The notes beneath the pieces were generated by a model. That model ran no database searches. It was given only the letters and a program-made list of their open reading frames with translations, and was not told the origin of the DNA. The position numbers and the translations under genes are program-made. From contig NZ_FWWY01000001.1 in NCBI RefSeq assembly GCF_900176145.1, positions 1,597,819-1,661,818 of the forward strand: a stretch of 64,000 nt of DNA. The letters are read 5' to 3'. Shown here in pieces: positions 1 to 8,314 of the stretch. How positions within the stretch are numbered: position 1 is the stretch's first letter; the number at the start of each line of letters is the position of its first letter. Source of the stretch: Sulfobacillus thermosulfidooxidans DSM 9293 (GTDB taxonomy: Bacteria; Bacillota; Sulfobacillia; Sulfobacillales; Sulfobacillaceae).

Positions 1-175
1 GAAATGCGCTCGTCTGACGGATAAGCGAAAGGACTGTGAGTGGAGTCTTTGGAGTTATATGACAGAGCCATAAATATGGCGTTCAGGGCATTTCTAGCTA
101 ACTGCCTGCAGTTTTTGACGAATCTTCGTGAGGGTCGTTTCACCATGGCGTAAATAGGCATTTATCCCAATCCAT

Positions 176-1048
176 GTGTTGAACGTCATTATTCTGGGAA
201 GTCCCGAGGTTGATCGATTAGAAGCACACATACGGAATATTGACCATTTGCGTTTTTTGCTATCATACAGGCAGAAGCCAATGGTGGTGACATGCTTGTT
301 TGATTTAACGACGCAATTAGGAATTCCTTTTTCGTGGACGGGACATTTGGACGATCCGCTTTATCCATTAATTGATGCGGGATATGATCATCATGTGGCC
401 CGAAGTTTGGAAGAATTGCGGCCATTTTTAGAAGATCCGGATGCCAAGGGACCTTTATATGTCTATCATGTTTATGAAGGTGTTCATCTGAAAAGTGAGC
501 AAGCGGAATTTCGCCGTCTGGGGTTTGGGGTAGATGTGACCATGTTGTGGCCTGGCTGTTTAACCCGGGAATGGAGTAAGACGGCTGGACACATTCATAC
601 GGGCATTCACCGTTCGGACCTGTTTGGAGAATTGGTGGAAGTGGTTCATGGAGAGGCCTTGTTTTTGCTTCAAGCCGCGAGTCACGACCGGATTTCAGAA
701 ATCTTGCTGATTTCAGCCACAAAAGGCGACTGGGTCGTGATACCACCGGGTTATAGTCATGTGACCATGAATATTGGGCAAGATGTTTTGGCCTTGACCT
801 TTGTCCATGCGCAAGATATCTATTTGGATTATGAAGATCTTGCACGTCACCGCGGCGCCGGATTATGGATTGGACCGGAAGGATACCGGCTCAATCCAAG
901 TTATGCCGAAATTGGCGTGATTCGTGAACTCCGTGCGCGCGATCTGATCAAGAATCCCGTGGGTGCCCCATTATATCAATTAATTGGTCAACAACCGGAT
1001 AAGTTTCGTTTTCTTATTGATCCCCAAGTGCCATCGCCGTGGGTGTAA
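176..1048 (+). CDS. pgi: Glucose-6-phosphate isomerase, cupin (archaeal-type) family
   Basis: This should interconvert glucose-6-phosphate and fructose-6-phosphate in the cytosol with a metal-dependent cupin fold unrelated to the usual PGI. The cupin core is visible at about residues 120-210: the segment GHIHTGIHRSDLFGE gives metal ligands His139, His141 and Glu152, followed by GEALFLLQ, and PPGYSH gives His195. These match the His-x-His...Glu...His set of the Pyrococcus/Thermococcus enzymes. At 290 residues it is longer than the roughly 190-residue archaeal enzymes, with about 80 extra N-terminal residues of unknown role. The start taken is GTG at 176. It has no strong ribosome site, and an ATG at 280 is an alternative. 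The gene is monocistronic and ends 6 bases from a convergent gene, with no clear terminator between them. Confidence 0.85.
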   Translation: MLNVIILGSPEVDRLEAHIRNIDHLRFLLSYRQKPMVVTCLFDLTTQLGIPFSWTGHLDDPLYPLIDAGYDHHVARSLEELRPFLEDPDAKGPLYVYHVYEGVHLKSEQAEFRRLGFGVDVTMLWPGCLTREWSKTAGHIHTGIHRSDLFGELVEVVHGEALFLLQAASHDRISEILLISATKGDWVVIPPGYSHVTMNIGQDVLALTFVHAQDIYLDYEDLARHRGAGLWIGPEGYRLNPSYAEIGVIRELRARDLIKNPVGAPLYQLIGQQPDKFRFLIDPQVPSPWV

Positions 1049-1054
1049 GTCGAT

Positions 1055-1384
1055 TTAGGGGATAAGGGTGAGATCACGAGCTTGATACTGGCTTAAAATA
1101 TCGGTAAAAGAGGGTTCTGCGACATCCACGCAGACGACAACGCCGCCTTTTTCTAAAATTCGGGTGTATTTTTCGGCCCATGGGCGCGGAAGACCTAAAC
1201 GGCGGATATGGTGTTGCACGTCTAAAAACGGATAGGGGCCAACATCTTTGGTTAAAGGGCCCATAACCAGCACTCTTTCATTGGGTTGACGTAACAGGAC
1301 GGATACCATACCTGAGTGACGAATTTTTTCGATACAGGATAGCAGGGTTTGGGAGTTATTGAACCATCCAAAAATTCTTGGCAT
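1055..1384 (-). CDS. Small conserved protein of unknown function
   Basis: A 109-residue soluble protein starting MPRIFGWFNNSQ. The ATG at 1384 has a GGAGGTGG ribosome site just upstream, so the longer frame reaching 1525 is rejected. The layout (a short strand, a helix beginning NSQTLLSCIEKIRHSG, then alternating hydrophobic strands such as VLVMG and GGVVVCVDV) faintly recalls the small alpha/beta general stress proteins (YflT/17M type), but I would not assign that family. No catalytic motif, signal peptide or membrane segment is visible. It lies downstream of another small gene on the same strand, separated from it by a terminator-like hairpin, and ends 6 bases from the convergent pgi gene. 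Confidence 0.6.
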   Translation of the reverse strand: MPRIFGWFNNSQTLLSCIEKIRHSGMVSVLLRQPNERVLVMGPLTKDVGPYPFLDVQHHIRRLGLPRPWAEKYTRILEKGGVVVCVDVAEPSFTDILSQYQARDLTLIP

Positions 1385-1445
1385 CAAACCACCTCCATGC
1401 CTAGTATCTACTCTCCGCGTTTTTCCATGATGGTAATTGAGTCCA

Positions 1446-1482
1446 GAAGAAAACTCCGCGGTCCCAAAAGGGAGCGCGGAGT
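1446..1482 (-). terminator. Rho-independent terminator of the small gene at 1497-1778
   Basis: Bases 1453-1460 (actccgcg) pair with 1475-1482 (cgcggagt), and an inner stem tccc/ggga closes on an AAAA loop. Read on the minus strand the hairpin is followed by TTTTCTTCT. It starts 15 bases past the stop of the upstream minus-strand gene and lies before the ribosome site of the next one, so the two small genes are probably separate transcription units or only partly read through. Confidence 0.75.
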
Positions 1483-1496
1483 GTGGAATGGGACTG

Positions 1497-1778
1497 TTAG
1501 TGCCTGACATCTTGTTCGGTGTCAAAGGTGTTGTGCCCGACAGTCCGCATAAAAAGATGGGCCAGTTGGGGTTTTTCGTTGTCTTCCGCTACGCTCCATG
1601 CTTGGTAGGCTAGCCAGTCATCGGGTTTTTGCCACTCATTTTGTTCTTGAGTGACGCGCTCACCCAAATCGACGAGCCATGAGTCCAGATGGTCAGCTTG
1701 CTGATTGGCGTAACGGTCTTGAACGTAACTCCACACCGTATCCAACGTGGTTGGAATCTCGATGTCGTGATTCTTCAT
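1497..1778 (-). CDS. Small acidic protein of unknown function
   Basis: A 93-residue, mostly helical protein rich in Asp, Glu, Gln and Trp (for example SYVQDRYANQQADHLDSWL). There is no cysteine, signal peptide or membrane segment. The ATG at 1778 follows GGAGGTGG at a normal distance, which makes it a credible gene although I do not recognise a family. Its 3' end is followed within 15 bases by a strong terminator on the same strand. The acidic, Trp-containing helical pattern might suit a small protein-protein interaction module, but that is only a description. Confidence 0.6.
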   Translation of the reverse strand: MKNHDIEIPTTLDTVWSYVQDRYANQQADHLDSWLVDLGERVTQEQNEWQKPDDWLAYQAWSVAEDNEKPQLAHLFMRTVGHNTFDTEQDVRH

Positions 1779-1858
1779 AGTGTGCCCACCTCCATCAGTA
1801 GCCTTTCTTGATCGACCAAACTTATGCGTTTTATGGCATAGAAAAGTTTTAGGAAGCC

Positions 1859-3055
1859 TTAGAAATATTTAGCGAACCAATGGACCACTGATTTTGTCCT
1901 ATTAGAAACCCACTGCGTGAGACTTAGCCACAATTGTTGCCAAAAGTTTAGGGGCACACTCTGCACTTTATGAGAAATAATCGGCGGATCTAAAATCGGC
2001 CGCACTTTTTTGGTGGTTTTGTGTTTTATCACATTGACGGGTTTTAAGGGCGCGATCGGGACCGTTTTGTGAAATTGATACTGATAACTAATGGTAATTT
2101 GCTTGGCGGCTTGACTGGCTGTTAACGCCTGGGGGGAATAATTCCAGGTGACGGTAATGTCCTTGCGAATACCGTCATATAAGCCGATATGCCAATGATC
2201 TTGCAAAGAGGCAAAATATCCGTATGCACCCCATGTTGGATCGGCAACCACCCAGCCGACGGTGGGCAGGTAAAATTCTACCCACTGGTGAAAACCCCCT
2301 TGTCCACTTCCATTGCTGGTGACATAACCGCCCACAAAGCGGGCAGGAATTTTAGCCGTACGAAGCAATCCGACATATAAGTCGGCAAAATCGCTACAGA
2401 TACCCAAATGGGTTTCCGCGGTGGCCACAGCACTTCCTGATGCCTGTAATGAGTAATTATAATGAATATTCTGCACAACCCAATTGAAAAGAGCTTGAGC
2501 TTTTTGTTCCGGATTTTCTCCGGGTTTGATGACGGATTGATCGATTTGTTCTAAAACTGGCGAGTCCGTATTGACCTGCTGCGATTCCAATTGTGGATTG
2601 GTATAGAACTTATACACCGAAGACCGGACATTATATGGTGGATAGGTTGTGGGCAAATGATAGCTCACTTCCGAAGACGTGGCCGTATAAGTCAGTGTTA
2701 AATTGACAGATGTATGAGGCGCAATAGCATTCCATAAGAATGTGCCGATTAAATTCCCGTACTGATCATGATAGGTGTTTACCGGACTTTGACTCTCCTG
2801 AACCAGTTCGACCTCGGAATAACTTGTCTCAGGAGCCAGTAGTACGACGGCTGCTTTGACGTCGTAGGCCGTGGCATTGGTTTTATTCGTTAGGGTAATT
2901 TGTTGGGTGAACGTATAGTCGGCAGGCAACGTGGGAACAGCGTCTGGCGATGCAATACTCAAATTAGTTACTGCAGCCAATGCTTGAGGTTCCCCGATGA
3001 AAATGGCGGAGAAAGCAATGATGCTACTGGGAATTAGCCATAATCTCAAATGCAC
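1859..3055 (-). CDS. Secreted transglutaminase-like protein
   Basis: A 398-residue exported protein. Residues 1-28 are a signal peptide (LWLIPSSIIAFSAIFIG then an Ala-rich cleavage region). A beta-rich domain follows to about residue 160, resembling domains in which conserved Thr/Asn-rich strands stack (TLTNKTNATAYDVKAAVVLL). A transglutaminase-like core lies at about residues 180-275: the nucleophile is Cys in HLGICSDFADLYVGLLR, followed by RFVGGYV, His in GFHQWVEFY and Asp in VVADPTWG, giving the full Cys-His-Asp triad of the family. The C-terminal 60 residues are basic and Trp-rich and may touch the membrane or wall. It could be a peptidase or a cross-linking enzyme on the cell surface; the substrate cannot be read from sequence. 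The start is GTG at 3055 behind AGGGGGAG. A good sigma-A-type promoter lies upstream. Confidence 0.8.
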   Translation of the reverse strand: MHLRLWLIPSSIIAFSAIFIGEPQALAAVTNLSIASPDAVPTLPADYTFTQQITLTNKTNATAYDVKAAVVLLAPETSYSEVELVQESQSPVNTYHDQYGNLIGTFLWNAIAPHTSVNLTLTYTATSSEVSYHLPTTYPPYNVRSSVYKFYTNPQLESQQVNTDSPVLEQIDQSVIKPGENPEQKAQALFNWVVQNIHYNYSLQASGSAVATAETHLGICSDFADLYVGLLRTAKIPARFVGGYVTSNGSGQGGFHQWVEFYLPTVGWVVADPTWGAYGYFASLQDHWHIGLYDGIRKDITVTWNYSPQALTASQAAKQITISYQYQFHKTVPIAPLKPVNVIKHKTTKKVRPILDPPIISHKVQSVPLNFWQQLWLSLTQWVSNRTKSVVHWFAKYF

Positions 3056-3085
3056 TGCGTCTCCCCCTAGTGAATTACCATAGTT

Positions 3086-3114
3086 ATTATAATGAGGATC
3101 GTCTCACCCGCCAA
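3086..3114 (-). promoter_or_regulatory. Sigma-A-type promoter for the transglutaminase gene
   Basis: On the minus strand TTGGCG (3109-3114) and a perfect TATAAT (3086-3091) are separated by exactly 17 bases. The expected RNA start near 3079 leaves a leader of about 24 bases that contains the ribosome site. Confidence 0.75.
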
Positions 3115-3295
3115 TGATAAGTTCGAATCAGATGGCTTGGTTCTTTCTATTGTGACACGTCTACGTCAATGTGACCAAGCCTCTTGGAGGGGTGATCTTT
3201 GAGATACCGATTTCCCTAGATGGTGTCAAAAGAGGATCGAGAACGTATAAAGAACGCAAGGCCTCTGGGCATTAGGGCGAAGGCAAAGAACAGGA

Positions 3296-3338
3296 AGGAA
3301 AAATCCCAGCCTACTTCTGGGGATAAGCAGGCTGGGAT
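3296..3338 (-). terminator. Rho-independent terminator of the NYN gene
   Basis: A 10-base-pair stem, atcccagcct (3303-3312) with aggctgggat (3329-3338), is followed on the minus strand by TTTTTCC. It lies 25 bases downstream of the NYN-domain gene stop. The rest of 3115-3362 shows no gene. Confidence 0.85.
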
Positions 3339-3362
3339 GGTCCTTTACAAGGATTACATTGG

Positions 3363-3878
3363 CTAACGGACTTTTTCGACTTCGGAACGAATATCCTCAA
3401 GCTTCACATAGCGGTCACAAGCATTTTCCAGTTCCGAGGAAATCATTCCTCGCGTACCCACCCCGACAATTTCTTTGCCGCGGGACCGAATGAGTTCGAC
3501 GGCACGTTCAAAATCGCCATCACCCGACATCAATACGGCAACGTCATAGCGATTTACCGTACTAAACATATCAATGACAATCTCGATGTCTAAATTGGCA
3601 CGGCGAATGACCGAACTGGAACTTTGATCCAAGGTTTCTTTTATAGATTTTTCCCGTATGGTAAACCCTAAATGGCGCAAGGCCGTAAGAAAATCCCGCT
3701 GACTATTATCGGGAGGGACTTGCACTCCGGTATAGTAGAAGGCATTATAGATTTCCCGTCCGCGCGTAAAGTACTCGATAACCCGCGCGAAATCTAAATG
3801 CCATCCTAAGACGCGTTGAGCATAAAACATATTGGCGCCATCTACAAATATGGCCACCCGTTCATTACTATAATCCAC
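3363..3878 (-). CDS. NYN-domain protein (LabA/DUF88 family), probable PIN-like nuclease
   Basis: A 171-residue single NYN domain. The first acidic motif is FVDGANMFYA near the N-terminus, a middle acidic stretch is NLDIEIVIDMF, and the third motif is LMSGDGDFERAVELIRSRG. These supply the conserved aspartates that bind metal in PIN/FLAP-like nucleases. The family is thought to act on RNA, but for most bacterial members the substrate is unknown. The start is GTG at 3878 with an ideal AAGGAGG site 6 bases upstream. The gene is alone, with its own terminator. No partner gene suggests a pathway. Confidence 0.85.
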   Translation of the reverse strand: MDYSNERVAIFVDGANMFYAQRVLGWHLDFARVIEYFTRGREIYNAFYYTGVQVPPDNSQRDFLTALRHLGFTIREKSIKETLDQSSSSVIRRANLDIEIVIDMFSTVNRYDVAVLMSGDGDFERAVELIRSRGKEIVGVGTRGMISSELENACDRYVKLEDIRSEVEKVR

Positions 3879-4100
3879 GTTGTCCTCCTTATAATCTTCG
3901 CTGTTTTCTATTACACCTACATAATTCGAAATCCCTATCCGGCTTTGGGTCAGGATCAGACACTAACCCACTTTTATCATACTTAATCCTGTGCGAAACA
4001 AGACATCTTTATCAGGGTTCTGGAAAAGAATTTTGTGTTGGAAGACCAAAAAATCGAGTATGATCAAGATAATTCTATCGGCTGGGGGTTAAGAAGCCAA

Positions 4101-5423
4101 ATGAAATCAGGAATTCGAATCGCTGTCATTGGCGGGGGCAGCTCTTATACCCCGGAACTCATTTCTGGTCTTCTTGATGTCGACGATTTAGCGATTGAGC
4201 AAGTGACGTTGGTCGACATTCCCGAAGGTCGCGACAAGATGGAAATAATCCGGGCGTTTTGTCAGCGGCTTATCGATCATAGCAATAAAAAGTTTATTCT
4301 TCAAGCAACATGTAACCGCCATCAGGCACTAGCTGATGCCGACTTTGTGTTGAGCCAATTTCGGGTTGGGGGATTAAATGCCCGGGCCCGTGATGAAAGT
4401 ATCCCGCTCAAATATGGTGTGATCGGCCAGGAAACCGTGGGCGCTGGCGGTTTTGCCAGTGCTCTTAGGACGATTCCGGTGGCACTGGAATTGGCTCGGG
4501 AACTCGAAGAGCTTAATCCTGCGGCATGGTTAATTAATTTTACGAATCCTTCGGGGATGATCACCGAAGCCTTATTACGCTATCAAGGGATCCGGACCAT
4601 CGGCCTTTGCAATGTTCCCATTACCATTGAAAGAACGATTGCTGAAGCCCTTCATGTGTCGCCAGACGTTATTAGTATAGATTTTTTGGGGCTCAATCAC
4701 TTGTCCTTTGCCCGCCATGTCTATGTACAAGGGAAAGATATTACCCCGTTGGTTTTAGAGTTTTTAAAAAACATGTCTCAAGAGGCGGTTAAAAATTCCG
4801 TGGCCAATATTCCCAAGGAAACCTGGGCTCCTTATCTATTGGACGCTGTGCCCATGATTCCCAATCCCTACCTGCAGTACTATTGGAATACGGATGTGAT
4901 GTTGAGAAAACAGCTGGCAGATATAGAAAATGGGAAAGGAACCCGGGCCATTCAAGTGATGGCTATTGAAGCGGAATTGTTTAAACAATATCAAAATCCC
5001 CAGCAAGTCACATTGCCCGAGTTGTTAATGCAGCGAGGGGGAGCCTACTATAGCACGGTTGCGGTCATGTTAATGGAATCATTGGCTCTCAATAAACGGC
5101 GCGAAATGGTTGTTAATGTCAAAAATGATCAGGCACTGGACGTGTTACCGGCTGATAGTGTTGTTGAGGTCCCGGCGGTTATTGATGGGCGCGGGGCGCG
5201 TGCGATCACCATGGAGCCTGTACCTTTGGAAGTGAAAGGACTGATCCAGCAAGTGAAAGCTTATGAACAATTGACAATTGAAGCGGCTGTAGAAGGTCAC
5301 CGGGGAAAGGCTTTGGCCGCTTTATTGACCAATCCTTTAGTGCCTTCGAGTGAGATTGCCCACAAAATCTTGGACGATATTTTGCGGGAGAATGCGGCGT
5401 ATTTGCCGCAATTTGCCTCATGA
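4101..5423 (+). CDS. 6-phospho-beta-glucosidase-type enzyme, glycoside hydrolase family 4
   Basis: GH4 enzymes hydrolyse 6-phosphorylated glycosides in the cytosol by an NAD+- and Mn2+-dependent redox-elimination route. The N-terminal dinucleotide-binding motif is IAVIGGGSSYTPEL. The metal-binding Cys170 lies in TIGLCNVPI and His200 in LGLNHLSF, at the positions usual for the family, and NFTNPSGMITEA is another signature. The length of 440 residues is typical. The start chosen is ATG at 4101, where the protein begins directly with the family N-terminus. A GTG at 4035 would add 22 atypical residues and cannot be excluded, since neither start has a strong ribosome site. It overlaps the next gene, a sugar kinase, by ATGA, so the two are translationally coupled. 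Substrate preference (beta-glucosides versus others) is inferred from the GLCNVP form of the Cys motif. Confidence 0.87.
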   Translation: MKSGIRIAVIGGGSSYTPELISGLLDVDDLAIEQVTLVDIPEGRDKMEIIRAFCQRLIDHSNKKFILQATCNRHQALADADFVLSQFRVGGLNARARDESIPLKYGVIGQETVGAGGFASALRTIPVALELARELEELNPAAWLINFTNPSGMITEALLRYQGIRTIGLCNVPITIERTIAEALHVSPDVISIDFLGLNHLSFARHVYVQGKDITPLVLEFLKNMSQEAVKNSVANIPKETWAPYLLDAVPMIPNPYLQYYWNTDVMLRKQLADIENGKGTRAIQVMAIEAELFKQYQNPQQVTLPELLMQRGGAYYSTVAVMLMESLALNKRREMVVNVKNDQALDVLPADSVVEVPAVIDGRGARAITMEPVPLEVKGLIQQVKAYEQLTIEAAVEGHRGKALAALLTNPLVPSSEIAHKILDDILRENAAYLPQFAS

Positions 5424-6388
5424 CATTATATATTGGAGTCGATGGGGGTGCGAGTAAAACGGATGTCGTCTTAGCCCAAGACGGCAAACTCCTTAACATT
5501 GTGCACGGAGGGCCATCCAATCCTCAAGGGCCCTTAGGACTCGAGGGCGCAATGGATCAACTCGCTCAAAGTCTTTCCTTGGTCATCCAAGGATATGATC
5601 CGAAGGACGTCAAAGGAGCCGTTTTGGGATTAGCCGGCGCAGATTTTCCTGAAGACATTGCCGCGATGTCTGAACAAATAACGCACTTGTTGCCCTGGTT
5701 ATCTTATACCATTGTCAATGATACCGAAATTGCCTTGCTGGGAGGATCGCGTCAAGGTTATGGGATTGCTGTGATTTGTGGGACCTCTACCAATGTTCTG
5801 GGCATACATCCAAATGGCCAGCGCTGTCAAATTGGTGGATTAGGCTATGAGATGGGGGACTTTGGTGGGGGAGCCGATTTGGCCCGCGAAGTTCTTCATG
5901 TCGCCTTTCGCAGTCACGAAGGGCGCGGGCCAAAAACCATTTTGGAAGACGCTGTGTTGCGTAAACTGGGTCAGAACAGTTATGAAGACTTAAAACGCGC
6001 GATGTATTTTCACACCATTCACCCTTTTGCGTTTTTAGCTTTGGTTCCTGCATGCTTTGAGGCCGCGAATCAAAATGATCATGTGGCGATAGACCTGTTG
6101 CAAAGCATGGCGCAATCCCTGGCCCAAACAGTGATCGCCGCTGCCAATCAATTAAGTTGGCATAATGATCCCTTTGAAGTCATATTAGTCGGATCCTTAT
6201 GGGAAGGCGTCTCACCGGTTTTGCAAAATCATTTTCGGGAACTCGTCCACGCGCAATTTCCGCTTAGTGATATTCATTTACCCCTCTTACCACCCGTTCT
6301 GGGCGCCTTACTCCAGGCGGCTCAATTGGGGGGAGAGCTAGTTGATGAATGGCGGTCGAAGCTTATTCCCCAGGCGCAGCACATTTAA
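5420..6388 (+). CDS. BadF/BadG-type sugar kinase (N-acetylglucosamine kinase-like)
   Basis: A 322-residue ATPase of the BadF/BadG/BcrA/BcrD (NagK) fold. The phosphate-binding loop YIGVDGGASKTDVVLA is at residues 4-19, the second phosphate loop is VICGTSTNVLG, and GGLGYEMGDFGGGADLAREVL is the conserved region before the C-terminal lobe. Family members phosphorylate N-acetylglucosamine or related sugars at O6. The gene begins inside the stop of the GH4 gene (ATGA overlap), so kinase and 6-phospho-glycosidase are made together. The simplest reading is that the kinase makes the phosphorylated sugar or glycoside that the GH4 enzyme uses, replacing a PTS step. Its stop is one base away from the stop of the convergent antiporter gene. 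Confidence 0.8.
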   Translation: MTLYIGVDGGASKTDVVLAQDGKLLNIVHGGPSNPQGPLGLEGAMDQLAQSLSLVIQGYDPKDVKGAVLGLAGADFPEDIAAMSEQITHLLPWLSYTIVNDTEIALLGGSRQGYGIAVICGTSTNVLGIHPNGQRCQIGGLGYEMGDFGGGADLAREVLHVAFRSHEGRGPKTILEDAVLRKLGQNSYEDLKRAMYFHTIHPFAFLALVPACFEAANQNDHVAIDLLQSMAQSLAQTVIAAANQLSWHNDPFEVILVGSLWEGVSPVLQNHFRELVHAQFPLSDIHLPLLPPVLGALLQAAQLGGELVDEWRSKLIPQAQHI

Positions 6389-6389
6389 T

Positions 6390-8162
6390 TTAAAAGGGCG
6401 GCGGAACTTCAAATATTTGCCGGATTTCTCTGCGCCTGGGTCCAGGACACACAATGGTAATCACATCGCCCGCGCGAAGCACAGTGGAACCCCGGGGAAT
6501 TAAATGTTCCCGGTGGCGTGATATGCCAATAACGAGGGTATCTTCAGGGAGTTTTAAATCTTTAAGAGCGACATTAATGGCATAGGGACTCGTCACTTCC
6601 AATTCCATCATGGAGGACCACATGTTAGCGTCGGATAGCCCTGATAACGGGGAACGGATGAGGGTTTCCAATAGCTGCATAGAAGCTAGTGGAGCGACAA
6701 AAGGGATTAAACCCGCAGCATTAGCTTGTTCCCGGGCTTCGGTGGGCACATCCACAATGACATGATCGGGGTTTAAAATATGCTGCAACTGATTGCCCCA
6801 AATAATATTCTTTTGCCAGTGGGCGGAGCCCAATAACGCGACCACGCGCACAGTTCCCGCATGAATCGCCGCGCTTGCTAAGGCGTCTGAGCCATTGTCA
6901 TAGGTTAAGACAGGATAGTCTTGGGCAGCTAAATGACTGGCAATGGGCTTGACCCAGTGAGCAGGGCCAATGAGCATAATATCTTGCTTCGGCAAAGGTT
7001 TTTGAGGACTGAACCGGTGAAAAATGGGTGGAAACAGGACGGCGGACAAAATTGAGGTGATAATCATCGCCAGATATACGGATTGCGAGATAATATGCGC
7101 CTGAAACAGAATTAAGGAACCTGCCACCGTTACAGATAAGCGGGTGGCTAATAAGGTCGCCATGGCAATGGTTTCTCTTTTTGGAAATAAGCGCGCCAAA
7201 AGAAAGGAAATGCCGATACTTATGACGATAATGCCGAGAAGGAAAGACACAGTAAGCAAAAGAACGTGATTGGATTGCCAAGCCGGGTGAAGATTGAGAT
7301 CGCTTCCGACGGTCACAAAGAAAAAGGGAATGAAGTAGCCAAACCCTAAGGCATCCAGTTTATCTTGGAGAATCTCACGATCTTTGCCGACGATTAAGGA
7401 TACCACGACCCCCGCCAGGAATGCTCCCAACACGGTGATGGTTCCCAAGGTTTCCGCTAGGGCAATAAAGAGGGTAATAATCATCATCACGCCCCGGACC
7501 CCAATTTGACTGGTGACCGTATCTTGACCGTTGCCAAACCATGCACGGTGCAAAAATCTTGATGTGGATTTGGCGATAACCAGAGGCACAAACATTAACA
7601 CGACCAAAAAGATGCGCAAGATGGCACCATGGTGATCTAAAGCGGCCAATGCGGTGACGCCCATTAATGTGGTGAAATCGACGAGTAACCCGATGGACAA
7701 AATCCATTGTCCAAAATTGGTGTTGACGAGCCCCCGTTCTTTTAACGTGGGTAACAAGACGGTAGGAGCACTGGATGCCAGCAGCAAGGAAATCGGGATC
7801 ATTTTGTGAATCACATGAAACGTTAGCAGAAGATAACCTTCAGCAAAACCTAATCCAATCCACAGGACAATAATGGGCCAAAGCCAGCGAGCATGTTGAA
7901 GTTTGGCATGATCCTGATTGAGCCATGAATCCAGGTTGGTTTCCAAGCCATACAAAAACATAATATAAGACAGGCCAAATAGTGACAAAAAACTAATAGG
8001 CCCAGAAATTTGAATCCAACCTAGTCCACTTTTACCGAACACGACGCCTAATAGAATTTCCGCCGCGGCAATGGGAATTTTGACTTTGGTGCGCAATAAA
8101 ATCCACGGCGCCATTAAGGCGACAATGGAAACTACAAGAATTGAGAGAATGACGTTTGACAT
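6390..8162 (-). CDS. Kef-type cation:proton antiporter (CPA2) with TrkA-C domain
   Basis: A membrane protein of about 590 residues. The N-terminal 380 residues hold about 12 membrane segments of the Na+/H+ exchanger fold, including GVVFGKSGLGWI near the start and TITVLGAFLAGVVVSLIVG. A cytosolic part follows: a Rossmann-like segment (IMLIGPAHWVKPIASHL), then a TrkA-C-like domain at the C-terminus (PRGSTVLRAGDVITIVCPG) that in relatives senses nucleotides or ions. Such proteins exchange K+ or Na+ for protons. The start is uncertain: ATG at 8162 has GGAGG only 3 bases upstream, while a TTG at 8174 would place that site inside the gene. It is convergent with the sugar kinase gene and divergent from the lipoprotein gene at 8315. 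Confidence 0.82.
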   Translation of the reverse strand: MSNVILSILVVSIVALMAPWILLRTKVKIPIAAAEILLGVVFGKSGLGWIQISGPISFLSLFGLSYIMFLYGLETNLDSWLNQDHAKLQHARWLWPIIVLWIGLGFAEGYLLLTFHVIHKMIPISLLLASSAPTVLLPTLKERGLVNTNFGQWILSIGLLVDFTTLMGVTALAALDHHGAILRIFLVVLMFVPLVIAKSTSRFLHRAWFGNGQDTVTSQIGVRGVMMIITLFIALAETLGTITVLGAFLAGVVVSLIVGKDREILQDKLDALGFGYFIPFFFVTVGSDLNLHPAWQSNHVLLLTVSFLLGIIVISIGISFLLARLFPKRETIAMATLLATRLSVTVAGSLILFQAHIISQSVYLAMIITSILSAVLFPPIFHRFSPQKPLPKQDIMLIGPAHWVKPIASHLAAQDYPVLTYDNGSDALASAAIHAGTVRVVALLGSAHWQKNIIWGNQLQHILNPDHVIVDVPTEAREQANAAGLIPFVAPLASMQLLETLIRSPLSGLSDANMWSSMMELEVTSPYAINVALKDLKLPEDTLVIGISRHREHLIPRGSTVLRAGDVITIVCPGPRRREIRQIFEVPPPF

Positions 8163-8279
8163 AGTCCTCCGCAAAAAATGGTATTTTTATGGATCCTAAA
8201 AAGTCTTTGCTTGAGCACTTTTCATGATACACAACGCTTGAGGATTCCATGCCAGTCCGTTAATCCCAGTGCATAAAGA

Positions 8280-8308
8280 TTGCCCGAACGGACTAAACAC
8301 GATACGAT
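8280..8308 (+). promoter_or_regulatory. Possible promoter giving a near-leaderless mRNA
   Basis: TTGCCC (8280-8285) and TACGAT (8303-8308) are 17 bases apart. RNA would start at or just before the ATG at 8315, which also lacks a ribosome site. This is a suggestive arrangement only. Confidence 0.35.
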
Positions 8309-8314
8309 AGAACC

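Noticed and set aside
1-175. Possible end of an upstream gene
   Set aside because: No open frame enters from the left edge for a meaningful length; only small hairpins are visible.
189-845. 218-codon open frame on the minus strand
   Set aside because: Lies entirely opposite the clear cupin PGI gene, has no ribosome site and looks like a shadow composition rich in His, Pro and Arg.
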